Assembly: GCF_022229005.1 (NCBI RefSeq)
Contig: NZ_JAKKFD010000023.1
Span: 104,636-168,635, forward strand
From: Micromonospora trifolii
Lineage (GTDB): Bacteria > Actinomycetota > Actinomycetes > Mycobacteriales > Micromonosporaceae
Direction: 5' to 3'
Length of the DNA: 64,000 bases
Part shown: one piece after another, positions 45,446 through 54,212 of the stretch
Layout: every line of letters starts with the position of its first letter
How positions within the stretch are numbered: the stretch's first letter is position 1
Program-made: the position numbers and the translations under genes
Notes under the pieces: model-generated
Told to the model about the DNA's origin: nothing
The model's database searches: none
Seen by the model: only the letters and a program-made list of their open reading frames with translations

Positions 45446-46216
45446 ATGATCGAACCGGTCTGGGGGCCCGTGCACCGGGACATCGTCGACCTGCTCGCCG
45501 ATCATCCCGCGGACGTGCCGGCCGTGGTCGATCACCTGACCAAGCTCCAGGACATGCTGGTCCGGCTGCCACCGTTGGAAGAGAGTTGTCCCCTCGCTGA
45601 CTTCAACAAGCTCTACCTGACCATCACCAGCAGCGTGCTGGACGGGCTGTACGACGACCGCTTCGTCGACCCGGTCTTTCTCTCCCGGCTCGACGTCGAG
45701 TTCGCCGCCCGGTACTTCGACGCGATGCGGCTGTGGACCGACTCCAGCCCCGGCACCCCGAAGGCGTGGTCGTGCCTCTTCGAGCGGATGCAGGGGCCGG
45801 ATGCCCGGCCGCTGCCGTCGGCGGCGGCCGGGGTGAACGCGCACATCAACTTCGACCTGCCGTTCGCCCTGGTGACCACGTTCGACCACCTGGAGTCGGA
45901 GCCGGTCGACGGCAGCGACCAGCACCACGACTACCTCGAGATCAACAACATCTTCGCGGACAAGATCCCCGGCCTGCGCCGGGGCTACCTGGAGCGGTGG
46001 CAGCTGCTCATCGACATGCTCAACGGCGACATCGACGACTGGTACCAGGGGGAACTGGTCGAGTACACCCGCGATGTCGCCTGGCGCAACGCGCAGAAGA
46101 TCTGGCGGTGCCGGCACGACCCGGACGCCCGCGAGTGTGAGCGCAGACGGTTGGACGACAACGCCGCGGCGCTCGGCCGGTTGCTGCTATCGCCCCTCGG
46201 GGCGTTCCTGCAGTAG
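45446..46216 (+). CDS. DUF5995 family protein
   Basis: A 256-aa protein starting MIEPVWGPVHRDIVDLLADHP behind a GGAGGAG ribosome-binding site. Recognisable conserved blocks are ESCPLADFNKLYLTITSSVL, FVDPVFLSRLDVEFAARYFDAM, GVNAHINFDLPFALV and DYLEINNIFADKI. His and Asp residues in NAHINFDLP and the surrounding helices could bind metal. No function is established for the family that I know of. A very strong terminator hairpin follows. Confidence 0.8.
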   Translation: MIEPVWGPVHRDIVDLLADHPADVPAVVDHLTKLQDMLVRLPPLEESCPLADFNKLYLTITSSVLDGLYDDRFVDPVFLSRLDVEFAARYFDAMRLWTDSSPGTPKAWSCLFERMQGPDARPLPSAAAGVNAHINFDLPFALVTTFDHLESEPVDGSDQHHDYLEINNIFADKIPGLRRGYLERWQLLIDMLNGDIDDWYQGELVEYTRDVAWRNAQKIWRCRHDPDARECERRRLDDNAAALGRLLLSPLGAFLQ

Positions 46217-46228
46217 CCGGGACGGGGG

Positions 46229-46271
46229 GCCCCCGCGCTCCGCCCCGTGGGGGGCGGCGGAGCGCGGGGGC
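46229..46271. terminator. 16-bp-stem hairpin terminator
   Basis: GCCCCCGCGCTCCGCC at 46229-46244 pairs perfectly with 46256-46271, with an 11-nt loop. It starts 13 bp after the DUF5995 stop. Confidence 0.8.
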
Positions 46272-46592
46272 GCGTCCCACCAGTTCCACCCCGCGTGGCA
46301 GCCCGAGGTCGGGCCGGTCACGCAGGGGACAGCCGGTCGGCCCGGGGGGTGTCGACCGTCTGCCACCGTCGGCCGGCCCGGGGGGGTGTCGGCCGACGGT
46401 GGGGGAGCGCCGAACGGGGGTCACGTCGAACGGCGTGCGGATCCGGGGGTGTCGGCGGGCTCGGATCGGGTACGCCCGCGCCATGACCGTCCTGGCCCGG
46501 CGTCGGCCCGCCGCCCGCCCCCGACCCGCGCGGCCCGGCCCCCTTCGGCCGGGTGGCCCCGTGTCGCGACCCACCGCTCGGCCCGGCGCCCG
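46272..46592. other. G-rich gene-free stretch with recurring CCGGGGG-TGTCG motif
   Basis: No convincing gene lies here. The motif CCCGGGGGGTGTCG recurs in variants near 46345, 46380 and 46446. A short frame starting at 46483 is almost pure Arg/Pro/Ala and is not credible as a gene, although its end overlaps the next start codon. Confidence 0.4.
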
Positions 46593-46994
46593 ATGACCGG
46601 CGTCGCGGCACGCTTTCCGTTCCGATTCGATCCGGTGTTCCGCCCGGTGCTGGCTTTGCTGGGGGTCCGCCCGGCGACGGCCTGGGTCGCCGTCGGCGAA
46701 CGGGACCTGACCATCCGGTACGGGCCGTGGCAGCTGCGGACCGACCGGGACAATGTCACAGCCGTCGAGGTGAGCGGTCCGTATCGCTGGTGGCGGGCGA
46801 TCGGCCCGCACCTGTCGCTGGCCGACGGCGGTGCGACCTTCGGCAGCAGTGCGGCCGGCGGGATCTGTCTGCGCTTCGGCGTACCCGTGCCGGCGCTGGT
46901 GCCCGGGGGGCGGCCCCGGCACCCGGCGGCCACGGTGACCGTCGCCGACCCACCCGCGCTGGCCCGGCTGCTCGCCGTCCCGGACCGGTCCTGA
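46593..46994 (+). CDS. conserved hypothetical protein
   Basis: A 133-aa protein beginning MTGVAARFPFRFDPVFRPVLALLG. A central block, WVAVGERDLTIRYGPWQLRTDRDNVTAVEVSGPYRWWRAIGPHLSLADGG, is rich in aromatic residues and looks like a beta-rich, PH-like fold. It resembles small actinobacterial proteins of unknown function. No signal peptide or membrane helix is clear. A hairpin terminator follows 12 bp past the stop. Confidence 0.65.
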   Translation: MTGVAARFPFRFDPVFRPVLALLGVRPATAWVAVGERDLTIRYGPWQLRTDRDNVTAVEVSGPYRWWRAIGPHLSLADGGATFGSSAAGGICLRFGVPVPALVPGGRPRHPAATVTVADPPALARLLAVPDRS

Positions 46995-47006
46995 GCAGGC
47001 CGAACA

Positions 47007-47041
47007 GGTGCCCGGTTCCGCCGATCGGGCGCCCGGGCACC
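47007..47041. terminator. hairpin terminator, 9-bp stem
   Basis: GGTGCCCGG at 47007-47015 pairs perfectly with CCGGGCACC at 47033-47041; the loop is 17 nt. It sits between the hypothetical gene and the APC permease. Confidence 0.5.
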
Positions 47042-47063
47042 GCCTACCGTCGGATCAGGACCT

Positions 47064-49178
47064 GTGAGGGTGGGACTGACGATGGGTGACGAGGACCGGG
47101 CGAAACCACGACGCTGGAGCGGGCGCCGCCACGCGCCGAGCGGGCCGGACCCGGCGCTGCGGGCGGCCCGCGATCCGGCCCGCCCACACCGGGGCGGCCG
47201 GCAGGGCGTCGTGGTGCCAGAACGCGTGGCCACGCCGGCCCGCTCGGCGCCGCCGGCCAGCCCGCTGCGCCGGTGGCTCTTCCAGCACCAGGTGCAACCG
47301 CCCGGCCCCGAGGCGACCGAGGGGCAGAGCCGTCGGCACGCCTGGTGGCAGGTGATGTGCCTGACCGGCGTTGACTACTTCTCCACGCTGTCGTACCTGC
47401 CGGGCATCGCTGCGGTGGCGGCCGGAGCGCTCTCCCCGCTGGCGACCCTGTTGATCGTCGTGCTCACCCTGTTCGGCATGCTGCCGATGTACCGGCGGGT
47501 GGCCCAGGAGAGCCCACACGGTCAGGGCTCGGTGGCGATGTTGGAGCGGTTGTTGCCGTTCTGGCGGGGCAAGATCTTCGTCCTCGTGCTGCTCGGCTTC
47601 GTGGCCACCTCCTGGATCATCACGATCACCCTCTCCTCGGCTGACGCCACAGTGCACCTGTTGGAGAACCCGTACCTGCCCGACGTCCTGCACGGGTCCC
47701 TGGTGCCGGTCGTGGTGACGGTGGTGCTGCTGCTCATCCTCGGCGGGGTGTTCCTGCTCGGGTTCCGCGAGGCGGTGGTGGTGGCCATCCCGCTGGTAGC
47801 TGTCTTCCTGGTGCTCAACGCGGTGATCGTCGTGGTCGCGGTGACCCGGATCGTCGAGGACCCGGGCATCGTGTCGAGCTGGACGGCCGCGGTGACCTCG
47901 ACCGGTGGCGGGCCGGGCCACGTGCTGCTCACCGCCGTCCTGGCGTTCCCGCTGCTGGTGCTGGGGCTGTCCGGTTTCGAGACCGGGGTCAGCATGATGC
48001 CCCTGGTCTCGGCCGACGGCCCGGACAAGCAGGCCCGGCTCGCCGCCCGGATCCGCAACACGCGTCGGCTGCTCACCACCGCCGCGCTGATCATGTCGGT
48101 GTACCTGATCTCGACGACCTTCGTGACCACGGCGCTCATCCCGGCGGAGGAGTTCCGGCCGGGCGGCGGCGCGAACGGGCGGGCGCTGGCGTTCCTGGCG
48201 CACACCTACCTGGGGGAGGTGTTCGGCAGCGTCTACGACGTGAGCAGCGTGCTCATCCTCTGGTTCGCCGGCGCCTCGGCGATGGCCGGGCTGATCAACA
48301 TCGTGCCGCGCTACCTGCCGTCGTACGGCATGGCACCGGAGTGGGCGCGGGCCGTACGCCCCGTGGTGATCGTCTACACCGTCGTCAGCGTCGCCATCAC
48401 CATCGCCTTCCGCGCCGACGTCAACGCCCAGGCCGGGGCGTACGCCACCGGGATCCTGGCGATGATGGTCTCCGGGGCGGTGGCGGTGACGATCTCCGCG
48501 GCTCGTCACCACCGGCGCGGCTCGGCGATCGGCTTCACAGTGCTGACACTGGTGCTGCTGTACGCGCTGCTGGAGAACGTCATCGAACAGCCGGACGGGA
48601 TCACGATCTCCGCTCTGTTCATCCTCGGCATCATCGTGGTCTCGTTGGTCTCCCGGGTCACCCGGACCACCGAGCTGCGCGCCGAGCGGATCGAGTTCGA
48701 CGAGGCGGCCCGTCGGTTCATCACGGAGTCGCTGGCGCACGACGGGCAGCTGCACCTGATCGCGAACAAGCGACAGAAGGGGTCGGTGAAGGAGTACACG
48801 CTCAAGGAGCGGGCGCAGCGCGGGATGAATCCGGTGCCCGGGGCCGCGGACGTGCTGTTCCTGGAGATCGATGTGGTCGATCCGTCGGAGTTCAGTCAGG
48901 TGCTGCGCGTGCACGGGATCGAGGTGGGTGGTTTCCGGGTGCTGCGGGCCAACAGCCCGGCCGCGCCGAACGCGATCGCCGCGATCCTGCTGGCCCTGCG
49001 GGATGCCACCGGCGTCCGGCCGCACGCGCACTTCGAGTGGTCGGAGGGCAGCCCGATCGCGCACCTGGCGCGCTACCTCATCCTGGGTCGGGGGGACACC
49101 CCGCCGGTGGTGCGGGAGATCATCCGTCGGACCGAACGGGACCCGCTGCGTCGGCCCGGCATCCACGTCGGCGGGTGA
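47064..49178 (+). CDS. APC-superfamily amino acid permease with cytoplasmic C-terminal domain
   Basis: A 704-aa protein. About 90 basic N-terminal residues precede a membrane domain of roughly 12 helices, starting [28 protein letters not shown]. That start resembles the APC/KUP-like transporters in which a [14 protein letters not shown] block binds substrate. From residue about 530 a soluble domain begins ([35 protein letters not shown]). The GTG at 47064 or the ATG at 47082 may be the true start. The substrate is unknown. Confidence 0.85.
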   Translation: MRVGLTMGDEDRAKPRRWSGRRHAPSGPDPALRAARDPARPHRGGRQGVVVPERVATPARSAPPASPLRRWLFQHQVQPPGPEATEGQSRRHAWWQVMCLTGVDYFSTLSYLPGIAAVAAGALSPLATLLIVVLTLFGMLPMYRRVAQESPHGQGSVAMLERLLPFWRGKIFVLVLLGFVATSWIITITLSSADATVHLLENPYLPDVLHGSLVPVVVTVVLLLILGGVFLLGFREAVVVAIPLVAVFLVLNAVIVVVAVTRIVEDPGIVSSWTAAVTSTGGGPGHVLLTAVLAFPLLVLGLSGFETGVSMMPLVSADGPDKQARLAARIRNTRRLLTTAALIMSVYLISTTFVTTALIPAEEFRPGGGANGRALAFLAHTYLGEVFGSVYDVSSVLILWFAGASAMAGLINIVPRYLPSYGMAPEWARAVRPVVIVYTVVSVAITIAFRADVNAQAGAYATGILAMMVSGAVAVTISAARHHRRGSAIGFTVLTLVLLYALLENVIEQPDGITISALFILGIIVVSLVSRVTRTTELRAERIEFDEAARRFITESLAHDGQLHLIANKRQKGSVKEYTLKERAQRGMNPVPGAADVLFLEIDVVDPSEFSQVLRVHGIEVGGFRVLRANSPAAPNAIAAILLALRDATGVRPHAHFEWSEGSPIAHLARYLILGRGDTPPVVREIIRRTERDPLRRPGIHVGG

Positions 49179-49352
49179 CATCGATGCCCGTCTGACAGCT
49201 TTGAAGATGAAAGAGGGCACTATTCACGTTCACACCTTCCTGTCCGTATTGCGGACCTATCGTGGCGTTTGGTAGCCGGCGAACACGTCGAGCCCCCCGC
49301 GCCCGAATCGGCGCGTGGTCACGTCACGCACGCAGGAAGGTAGGCACCGTTG

Positions 49353-50855
49353 ATGTCCACGTACCGAGAGGGAGACGGCGCGACCCGACCCAGACGGCGG
49401 TCCCGATGGTTTATCGCCAGCGGCTTGCTGGCGGGGAGCCTGGTCGTGGGAGCGGCCGGAGCGGCCGCCGCCGCCGACCGCGCCCTCACCCTCCCCGGTC
49501 TGGCCCGGCTGACCCCGGCGGCCGACGACGACCGGCGCGACGGCGACCGACAGGCCCCACGACCCGGCCAGGACGACGCGGAGCGGGCCCGCCCGGCCAC
49601 CCCGGGCACCGGCAAGCGGGGCGTGGTGTCGGTGCCGTGCGACGCCGCGAAGCTGGTGGCCGCGCTGGTCACCGCCAACGCCGAGGGCGGCGGCGAACTC
49701 CGCCTCGCGCCCAAGTGCCGCTACACCCTCACCGAGGCGTTCCACGAGACCGACCAGTACGACGGCGGGATCCGCGACGCCCGGGAGGCCGCCGACGCGG
49801 CGGAGACCCCCGGCGACGCCGAAGCGCCGCCGCACAACCCGGCCGACGACACCGCTGGCCTGCCGGTGATCTACCAGCCGATCACGATCGACGGTGCGGG
49901 CGCCACCATCGCCCGGGCCGCCCAGGCCGCCTCGTTCCGCTTCTTCACAGTCCGCGACGGCGGCGAGCTGACCCTGCGCGACGTGGAACTGCACAACGGC
50001 CGCTCTGCCATCGAGGGCGGCAGCGTGCACGTGGTGCACGGCGCCACCGCCGTGGTGGAACGGGTCACCGTCACGCAGAGCACCTCGCTGTCTCCCGAGG
50101 GGGGCGGCGGCGGCATCTTCAACGACGGCAACATGGTGGTCACCGACTCCACGTTCGTCGGCAACAGCGCCTCCGGCGCCGCGGGCAAGGGCGGGGGCCT
50201 GCTCAACGGTGGCGTGCTGACGCTGAAGCGCTCGGAGTTCCACCGCAACAGCGCCAACGCCTACGGCGGCGGGCTGGGCAACTACCGCGGTGCCGCCGAC
50301 GTGGAGAGTGTCTCCTTCACGCAGAACAGCGCCGGCCAGGGTGGCGGGCTGGCCAGCTTCTCGGCCCGGACGAAGGTCTCCGACACCGAGTTGCTGAACA
50401 ACACCGCGCAGGTCGGCGGCGGCGCCGCCAACTCCGACGCGGTGCTGGTGATGCGCACGATGACCATCCGCGGCAACACGTCCACACTCAATGGCGGCGG
50501 CGTCTCGACAGTCAAGGGCCTGACGCCGATCGACGACAGCGTGATCGACGGCAACACCACGCACGGCCTCGGGGCCGGCATCTACGCCGAGAAGGCGAAC
50601 CTGCTGGTGCGCGGCAGCGACGTGACACGTAACGAGGCAGTCGGTGCCGCGTCCCAGGGCGGCGGCATCTACGCCAGCGCGGGCTCGGTGGCGATCTACA
50701 CCAGCAAGATCACCCACAACGCGTCCACGGTGAAGCCCGGCGGCATCTTCGGCATGCACGCCCAGGTCAAGATCGACGATGAGAGCGTGGTGGTCGAGAA
50801 CGAGCCGACCAACTGCGAGGGCAGCCAGGTGCCGATCGCGCACTGCTTCCGCTGA
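49353..50855 (+). CDS. secreted right-handed beta-helix protein
   Basis: A 500-aa protein. An RRRSRW motif precedes a hydrophobic helix and AAAAA, a typical Tat- or Sec-type signal peptide ending near residue 45. From about residue 170 the sequence is a chain of parallel beta-helix turns rich in Asn, Gly and Ser: GGGIFNDGNMVVTDSTFVGNSA, GGGLLNGG, GGGLGNYRG. It resembles adhesins and pectin-binding proteins but lacks an obvious catalytic triad. The ATG follows AGGAAGG. A strong terminator follows. Confidence 0.82.
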   Translation: MSTYREGDGATRPRRRSRWFIASGLLAGSLVVGAAGAAAAADRALTLPGLARLTPAADDDRRDGDRQAPRPGQDDAERARPATPGTGKRGVVSVPCDAAKLVAALVTANAEGGGELRLAPKCRYTLTEAFHETDQYDGGIRDAREAADAAETPGDAEAPPHNPADDTAGLPVIYQPITIDGAGATIARAAQAASFRFFTVRDGGELTLRDVELHNGRSAIEGGSVHVVHGATAVVERVTVTQSTSLSPEGGGGGIFNDGNMVVTDSTFVGNSASGAAGKGGGLLNGGVLTLKRSEFHRNSANAYGGGLGNYRGAADVESVSFTQNSAGQGGGLASFSARTKVSDTELLNNTAQVGGGAANSDAVLVMRTMTIRGNTSTLNGGGVSTVKGLTPIDDSVIDGNTTHGLGAGIYAEKANLLVRGSDVTRNEAVGAASQGGGIYASAGSVAIYTSKITHNASTVKPGGIFGMHAQVKIDDESVVVENEPTNCEGSQVPIAHCFR

Positions 50856-50896
50856 GCCTCGACCCGCGCCTCATCCCGAGCGCATCCATCCTGAGT

Positions 50897-50934
50897 GCAC
50901 CGCCCGCCCGGACGACCGTCCGGGCGGGCGGTGC
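50897..50934. terminator. 18-bp-stem hairpin terminator
   Basis: GCACCGCCCGCCCGGACG at 50897-50914 pairs perfectly with 50917-50934. It starts 41 bp after the beta-helix gene's stop. Confidence 0.8.
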
Positions 50935-50967
50935 TCCGTCGTCACCTGACGTCCTGCCCCCCGGCTG

Positions 50968-51043
50968 CGCCGATCTTGCAGCTTCCGTTGTCGATATGGG
51001 CTTATACGCCCCTTGTGTCGGGGCAGTAAGTGCAAGATCGCGG
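50968..51043 (-). repeat. 76-bp palindromic repeat element, copy B
   Basis: The minus strand begins CCGCGATCTTGCACTT, identical for 16 bases to copy A at 10819, and ends with GCAAGATCG at the same distance. Total length is exactly 76 bp in both. The interior is diverged. It lies in a gene-free stretch between the beta-helix gene and the convergent oxidoreductase. Confidence 0.8.
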
Positions 51044-51060
51044 AGCAGTGCCGGTTCGGG

Positions 51061-51141
51061 CTCGGCGATCGTGGAGTTGTGGTGCCTGGTTCGGCGACTT
51101 GCAGGCGCTTTGTCGCCCGCCACGACTCCGTGATCGGCGAG
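51061..51141. repeat. 81-bp palindromic element, second family
   Basis: Arms of 22 nt at 51061-51082 and 51120-51141 match at 18 of 22 positions (CTCGGCGATCGTGGAGTTGTGG and its near-complement). It starts 18 bp after the 76-bp element. GTGCC..TTCGGC in the spacer and similar flanks (GCAGTGCCGG and GCAATGCCGG) suggest a separate repeat family. The remainder, 51142-51216, holds nothing recognisable. Confidence 0.65.
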
Positions 51142-51216
51142 GCAATGCCGGCTGACGAGCGGCCGTTCCGGCTAAGGCAACGGCATTGACCTGCTCTTCA
51201 TCACCGGACGCCGGCG

Positions 51217-52176
51217 TCAACCCACTGCGCGCAGCCGGCCGGAGAGGTCGCCGGCGAAGAAGTCGAGGAAGCCGTCCGGGTCGGGGCCGGCGTTCTGCAG
51301 GACGATGTGGTCGAAGCCGGCCTCGACGTACGACCGGACCTTGGCGACGTGCGGTTCCGGGTCCGGGCCGATGGCGAAGAGCTGCCGGATGTGCTTCTCC
51401 TCGACGTACGCGCTGGCCGCGTCGAAGTTGACCGGGTTCGGCAGTTCGCTCATCACCTTCCAGCCGGTGACCATCCATCGGCTCGTCTGCAACACCGCCT
51501 GCACCGCCTGTTGCTCGTCGGTGGCCCAGGCCAGGGGCACCTCGGCGTAGCGCGGGCCCGAACCCTGGGCGCGGCGGTAGTGCTCGACGATCGACGCGTC
51601 CGGCTCGGTGGCGAACAGGCCGTCGCCCAACTCGGCGGCGAGCCGCGCCGACACCTCACCGCTGGCCGCCACCGCGATCACGGGCAGGGTTTCCGGCAGA
51701 TCGAAGACCCGGGCGTCCTCCAGTTGCAGGTGCCGGCCCTCGTACGACTGGTAGCCGCCCTGCCAGAGCAGTCGGATGATCTCCAGCGCCTCGCGCAGTC
51801 GCTCGTGTCGGCCCCGCACGCTGGGGAAGCCCTGCCCGACCACGTGCTCGTTGAGCCGTTCGCCGGCGCCCACCCCGAGGGTGAACCGGCCGTCGGAGAT
51901 CAGCGCCATGGTCGCCGCGGCCTGCGCGATGATCGCCGGGTGGTAGCGGACGGTCGGACAGGTGACCCCGGTGGCCAGGCGCAGCGTGCTGGTCTTGGCC
52001 GCGATGGCGCCGAGCACGCTCCAGGTGAACGACGAGTGTCCCTGTGCGTCCAGCCACGGGTGGAAGTGGTCGCTCATCTCGACGAAGTCGAAGCCCGCCC
52101 GCTCGGCCAGGACGGCCTGTCGGATGATCTCCTGCGGGCCGTATCCCTCCGCGGCCAACTTGTAGCCGATCTGCAT
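51217..52176 (-). CDS. LLM-class F420-dependent oxidoreductase
   Basis: A 319-aa TIM-barrel protein of the bacterial luciferase-like family. MQIGYKLAAEGYGPQEIIRQAVLAERAGFDFVEMSDHFHPWLDAQGHSSFTW leads. It also has LATGVTCPTVRYHPAIIAQAAATMALISDGRFTLGVGAGERLNEHV, close to F420-dependent glucose-6-phosphate dehydrogenase relatives. The SDHFHPW and GVGAGERLNEH blocks belong to the cofactor/substrate site in that group. The ATG has GGGAG upstream. The substrate is not proven. Confidence 0.88.
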   Translation of the reverse strand: MQIGYKLAAEGYGPQEIIRQAVLAERAGFDFVEMSDHFHPWLDAQGHSSFTWSVLGAIAAKTSTLRLATGVTCPTVRYHPAIIAQAAATMALISDGRFTLGVGAGERLNEHVVGQGFPSVRGRHERLREALEIIRLLWQGGYQSYEGRHLQLEDARVFDLPETLPVIAVAASGEVSARLAAELGDGLFATEPDASIVEHYRRAQGSGPRYAEVPLAWATDEQQAVQAVLQTSRWMVTGWKVMSELPNPVNFDAASAYVEEKHIRQLFAIGPDPEPHVAKVRSYVEAGFDHIVLQNAGPDPDGFLDFFAGDLSGRLRAVG

Positions 52177-52337
52177 GCCCACGCTCCCGATGCCGTTCGC
52201 TGACTGGAGGCAGGGGCCGTTCCCGGCCTTGGCGCTGGCAAACGCCCTCGACCCGCAAACCAGCCTCCTAGGATGCCTCAGGCGGTGTGTGGCGCGCGAC
52301 GTCAGACACGAAGGACCACCCGCAGCCGCGGAACTCG

Positions 52338-53237
52338 TCACCGCAGAAGCAGATCGACCACGCCCGCCAGGTCCTCCTCGCCACCGCCCTCGGCCAGGCG
52401 GCGGCGCATCAGGTCGAAGTAGGGGATGAGCAGTTCGGGGCTCACGCCCTGCTGCTCGGCGGTGCGCAGAAAGGTCGGTGTGCCGGCCACCTGCATGGCG
52501 AGAGGGGAGACGACCCCCGTGGTGTAGTCCCCGCTGCACAGCTGGTCGGCGGTCTGGTGAACCGCCGGGATCATCGCGACGAGCCAGTCGGCGAGCAGTG
52601 GGGCGAGCGCCGCCGGGTCGATGTCCTCCCGACGGATAAGGGCGAAGGCGTGCGCGGTCCCGGCGAACATCCCGTACATGGCGCTGAGGAGAGCCACGTC
52701 GTGCAGGGCAGCGAAGCCCGCGTCCTCGCCGACGTAGGTGGTGCCGGCCGGGACGCCCAGCGTCTCCTGGTGCCGTTCGAACAGCCCTCGCGAGCCGCTG
52801 TAGAAGACGTAGCCGCCGGCCTCCGGGGCGCCGACCATCGGCGGGACGGCCATGATTCCACCGTCCAGATAGCGTGCGCCGTGTCGGCGGGCCCATGCCG
52901 CGCGGGCGCGGGCCTGGGCAGGGGTGCTGGTGGTCAGGTTGACCAGGTCCCTGCCTGCCACGTCCACACCGGCCAGCACCTCGTCGACCGAGGTGTCGTC
53001 CAACAGGCAGATCACGACCAGGGTGCTCGCCGCGACCGCCTGGGCGGCGCTGCCAGCGACCCGTGCGCCTTCGGGCGCGAGCGCCGCGGCGCGGCCCGGG
53101 GTGCGGTTCCAGACGGTGAGCGGGTAGCCGGCGGCAAGCCAGGCGCGGGCCAGCGCGGCACCCATCGCGCCGAGTCCCAGCACCGTGACGGAGGGCTTCT
53201 CCACAGTGTTCGGTTCCATGCCGATTAGGCTGGTCAT
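52338..53237 (-). CDS. NAD(P)-binding beta-hydroxyacid dehydrogenase/imine reductase-like protein
   Basis: A 299-aa protein. The N-terminal Rossmann motif is VTVLGLGAMGAALARAWLAAGYPLTVWNRTP. LVNLTTSTPAQARARAAWARRHGARYLDGGIMAVPPMVG follows, with the Thr/Asp pattern of imine reductases rather than the Lys of 3-hydroxyisobutyrate dehydrogenase. Starts at 53237 or 53219 are both possible; neither has a strong ribosome-binding site. It is divergent from an HxlR regulator with an inverted repeat between them. Confidence 0.85.
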   Translation of the reverse strand: MTSLIGMEPNTVEKPSVTVLGLGAMGAALARAWLAAGYPLTVWNRTPGRAAALAPEGARVAGSAAQAVAASTLVVICLLDDTSVDEVLAGVDVAGRDLVNLTTSTPAQARARAAWARRHGARYLDGGIMAVPPMVGAPEAGGYVFYSGSRGLFERHQETLGVPAGTTYVGEDAGFAALHDVALLSAMYGMFAGTAHAFALIRREDIDPAALAPLLADWLVAMIPAVHQTADQLCSGDYTTGVVSPLAMQVAGTPTFLRTAEQQGVSPELLIPYFDLMRRRLAEGGGEEDLAGVVDLLLR

Positions 53238-53257
53238 CGACCCCCAGGCGATCAAGT

Positions 53258-53275
53258 ACGCACTTCGGAGTGCGT
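53258..53275. promoter_or_regulatory. inverted repeat, candidate HxlR operator
   Basis: A perfect 7-bp pair, ACGCACT-TCGG-AGTGCGT, centred between the divergent dehydrogenase and HxlR genes, 21 bp and 40 bp from the two start codons. Binding by the neighbouring HxlR protein is inferred. Confidence 0.55.
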
Positions 53276-53314
53276 GGTTACCCAGGGGTGGGTGAGCACG
53301 TCGAAGGGGTGGGC

Positions 53315-53677
53315 ATGGCGACGTTGAACCGGCCGGGCACCGCGGACGGCCACACCTGCGGTATCGACACCGCGATGGAGGTCATCGGCGGCAAGTGGAA
53401 GGTGCTGATCCTCTGGGCGCTCCACGAGCACCCATTGCGTCGCTTCGGCGAGCTGCGTCGACTGCTTCCGGGGATCACCGAGAAGGTGCTGGCCTCCCAC
53501 CTACGGGAGATGGAGGCGGACGGCGTCGTGCACCGCGCCTCCTACGACGAGGTGCCGCCCCGCGTCGAGTATTCGTTGACCGAGGACGGCACCCGCCTCA
53601 ACGACGCCCTCGAGCCGCTGGCCGCCTGGGGCCGCGACCGGTCGACAGTTCGACGGTTGGGGGAGGAGACGGGCTAG
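53315..53677 (+). CDS. HxlR-family transcriptional regulator
   Basis: A 120-aa winged-helix protein. HTCGIDTAMEVIGGKWKVLILWAL contains the conserved N-terminal Cys and the GGKW motif. RFGELRRLLPGITEKVLASHLREMEADGVVHR is the recognition region, and the wing is VPPRVEYSLTEDG. Many HxlR proteins sense electrophiles or oxidants through the Cys. It probably controls the divergent dehydrogenase. The ATG at 53315 follows GAAGGGGTGGGC. Confidence 0.92.
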   Translation: MATLNRPGTADGHTCGIDTAMEVIGGKWKVLILWALHEHPLRRFGELRRLLPGITEKVLASHLREMEADGVVHRASYDEVPPRVEYSLTEDGTRLNDALEPLAAWGRDRSTVRRLGEETG

Positions 53678-53706
53678 TGCCCCTGGGCGACCTCGTCGAA
53701 ACCGCG

Positions 53707-53739
53707 CCGGCCCGTGCCCCACCGCGGGGCACGGGCCGG
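53707..53739. terminator. hairpin terminator between convergent genes
   Basis: A perfect 14-bp stem, CCGGCCCGTGCCCC, with a 5-nt loop lies 30 bp past the hxlR stop and 15 bp before the convergent small membrane protein's stop. It could serve both directions. Confidence 0.8.
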
Positions 53740-53753
53740 GATACGTCTGTCGT

Positions 53754-53960
53754 CTACTTGGAAGGCTCGGGCAGCTTGCAGTCGACCTTCGGGTTGGCGC
53801 CGATGTAGTTCAACGGCCCGGCCACGATGGTGACCAGGATGGTGCCAGCCTCGGCGCAGTTGGTGTCGTCGCCGCTGTAATAACCGCGCTGGCCACCGGC
53901 GATGGCGCCGATCACCAACCAGATCACGACGATGACTCCGAGAATCGAGGTGCCGCGCAT
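53754..53960 (-). CDS. small single-pass membrane protein
   Basis: A 68-aa protein, MRGTSILGVIVVIWLVIGAIAGGQRGYYSG. One membrane helix spans about residues 5-22, and a short exported part carries two Cys residues (DTNCAEAG and VDCKLPEPSK) that could pair. The ATG at 53960 has GGAGGCAGCG upstream; a longer frame to 54011 has no such site. It resembles short actinobacterial membrane proteins of unknown function. Confidence 0.78.
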   Translation of the reverse strand: MRGTSILGVIVVIWLVIGAIAGGQRGYYSGDDTNCAEAGTILVTIVAGPLNYIGANPKVDCKLPEPSK

Positions 53961-54212
53961 CGCTGCCTCCTGAGGTATGTGGTGGATCTGAGGTGCAGCC
54001 GTTGTACCCAATCGGGTCGCGCGGCTAACTGTCGCGTGCTACGACCCCCGCCGGGTCCCCCATCCGGCCGATGCCGTCCGCCGTTGTGTACCGCCCGGGC
54101 ATCCGCCGCCCGCATCGGGTAGCGCCTGTCGGCTATCGGATCGACGACCGACCTCGCCGTCATCAGGGTGAGTGGACGTAGAACTGCCTCACGGCCCCGC
54201 CGAGGAGGACTC

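Noticed and set aside
46483..46596. Short frame ending in an ATGA overlap with the hypothetical gene at 46593
   Set aside because: The protein is nearly all Arg, Pro and Ala with no ribosome-binding site; it reflects GC-rich sequence.
49207..49275. 22-codon frame MKEGTIHVHTFLSVLRTYRGVW before the beta-helix gene
   Set aside because: There is no ribosome-binding site and no sign of coupling. The AT-rich stretch is better read as promoter DNA.
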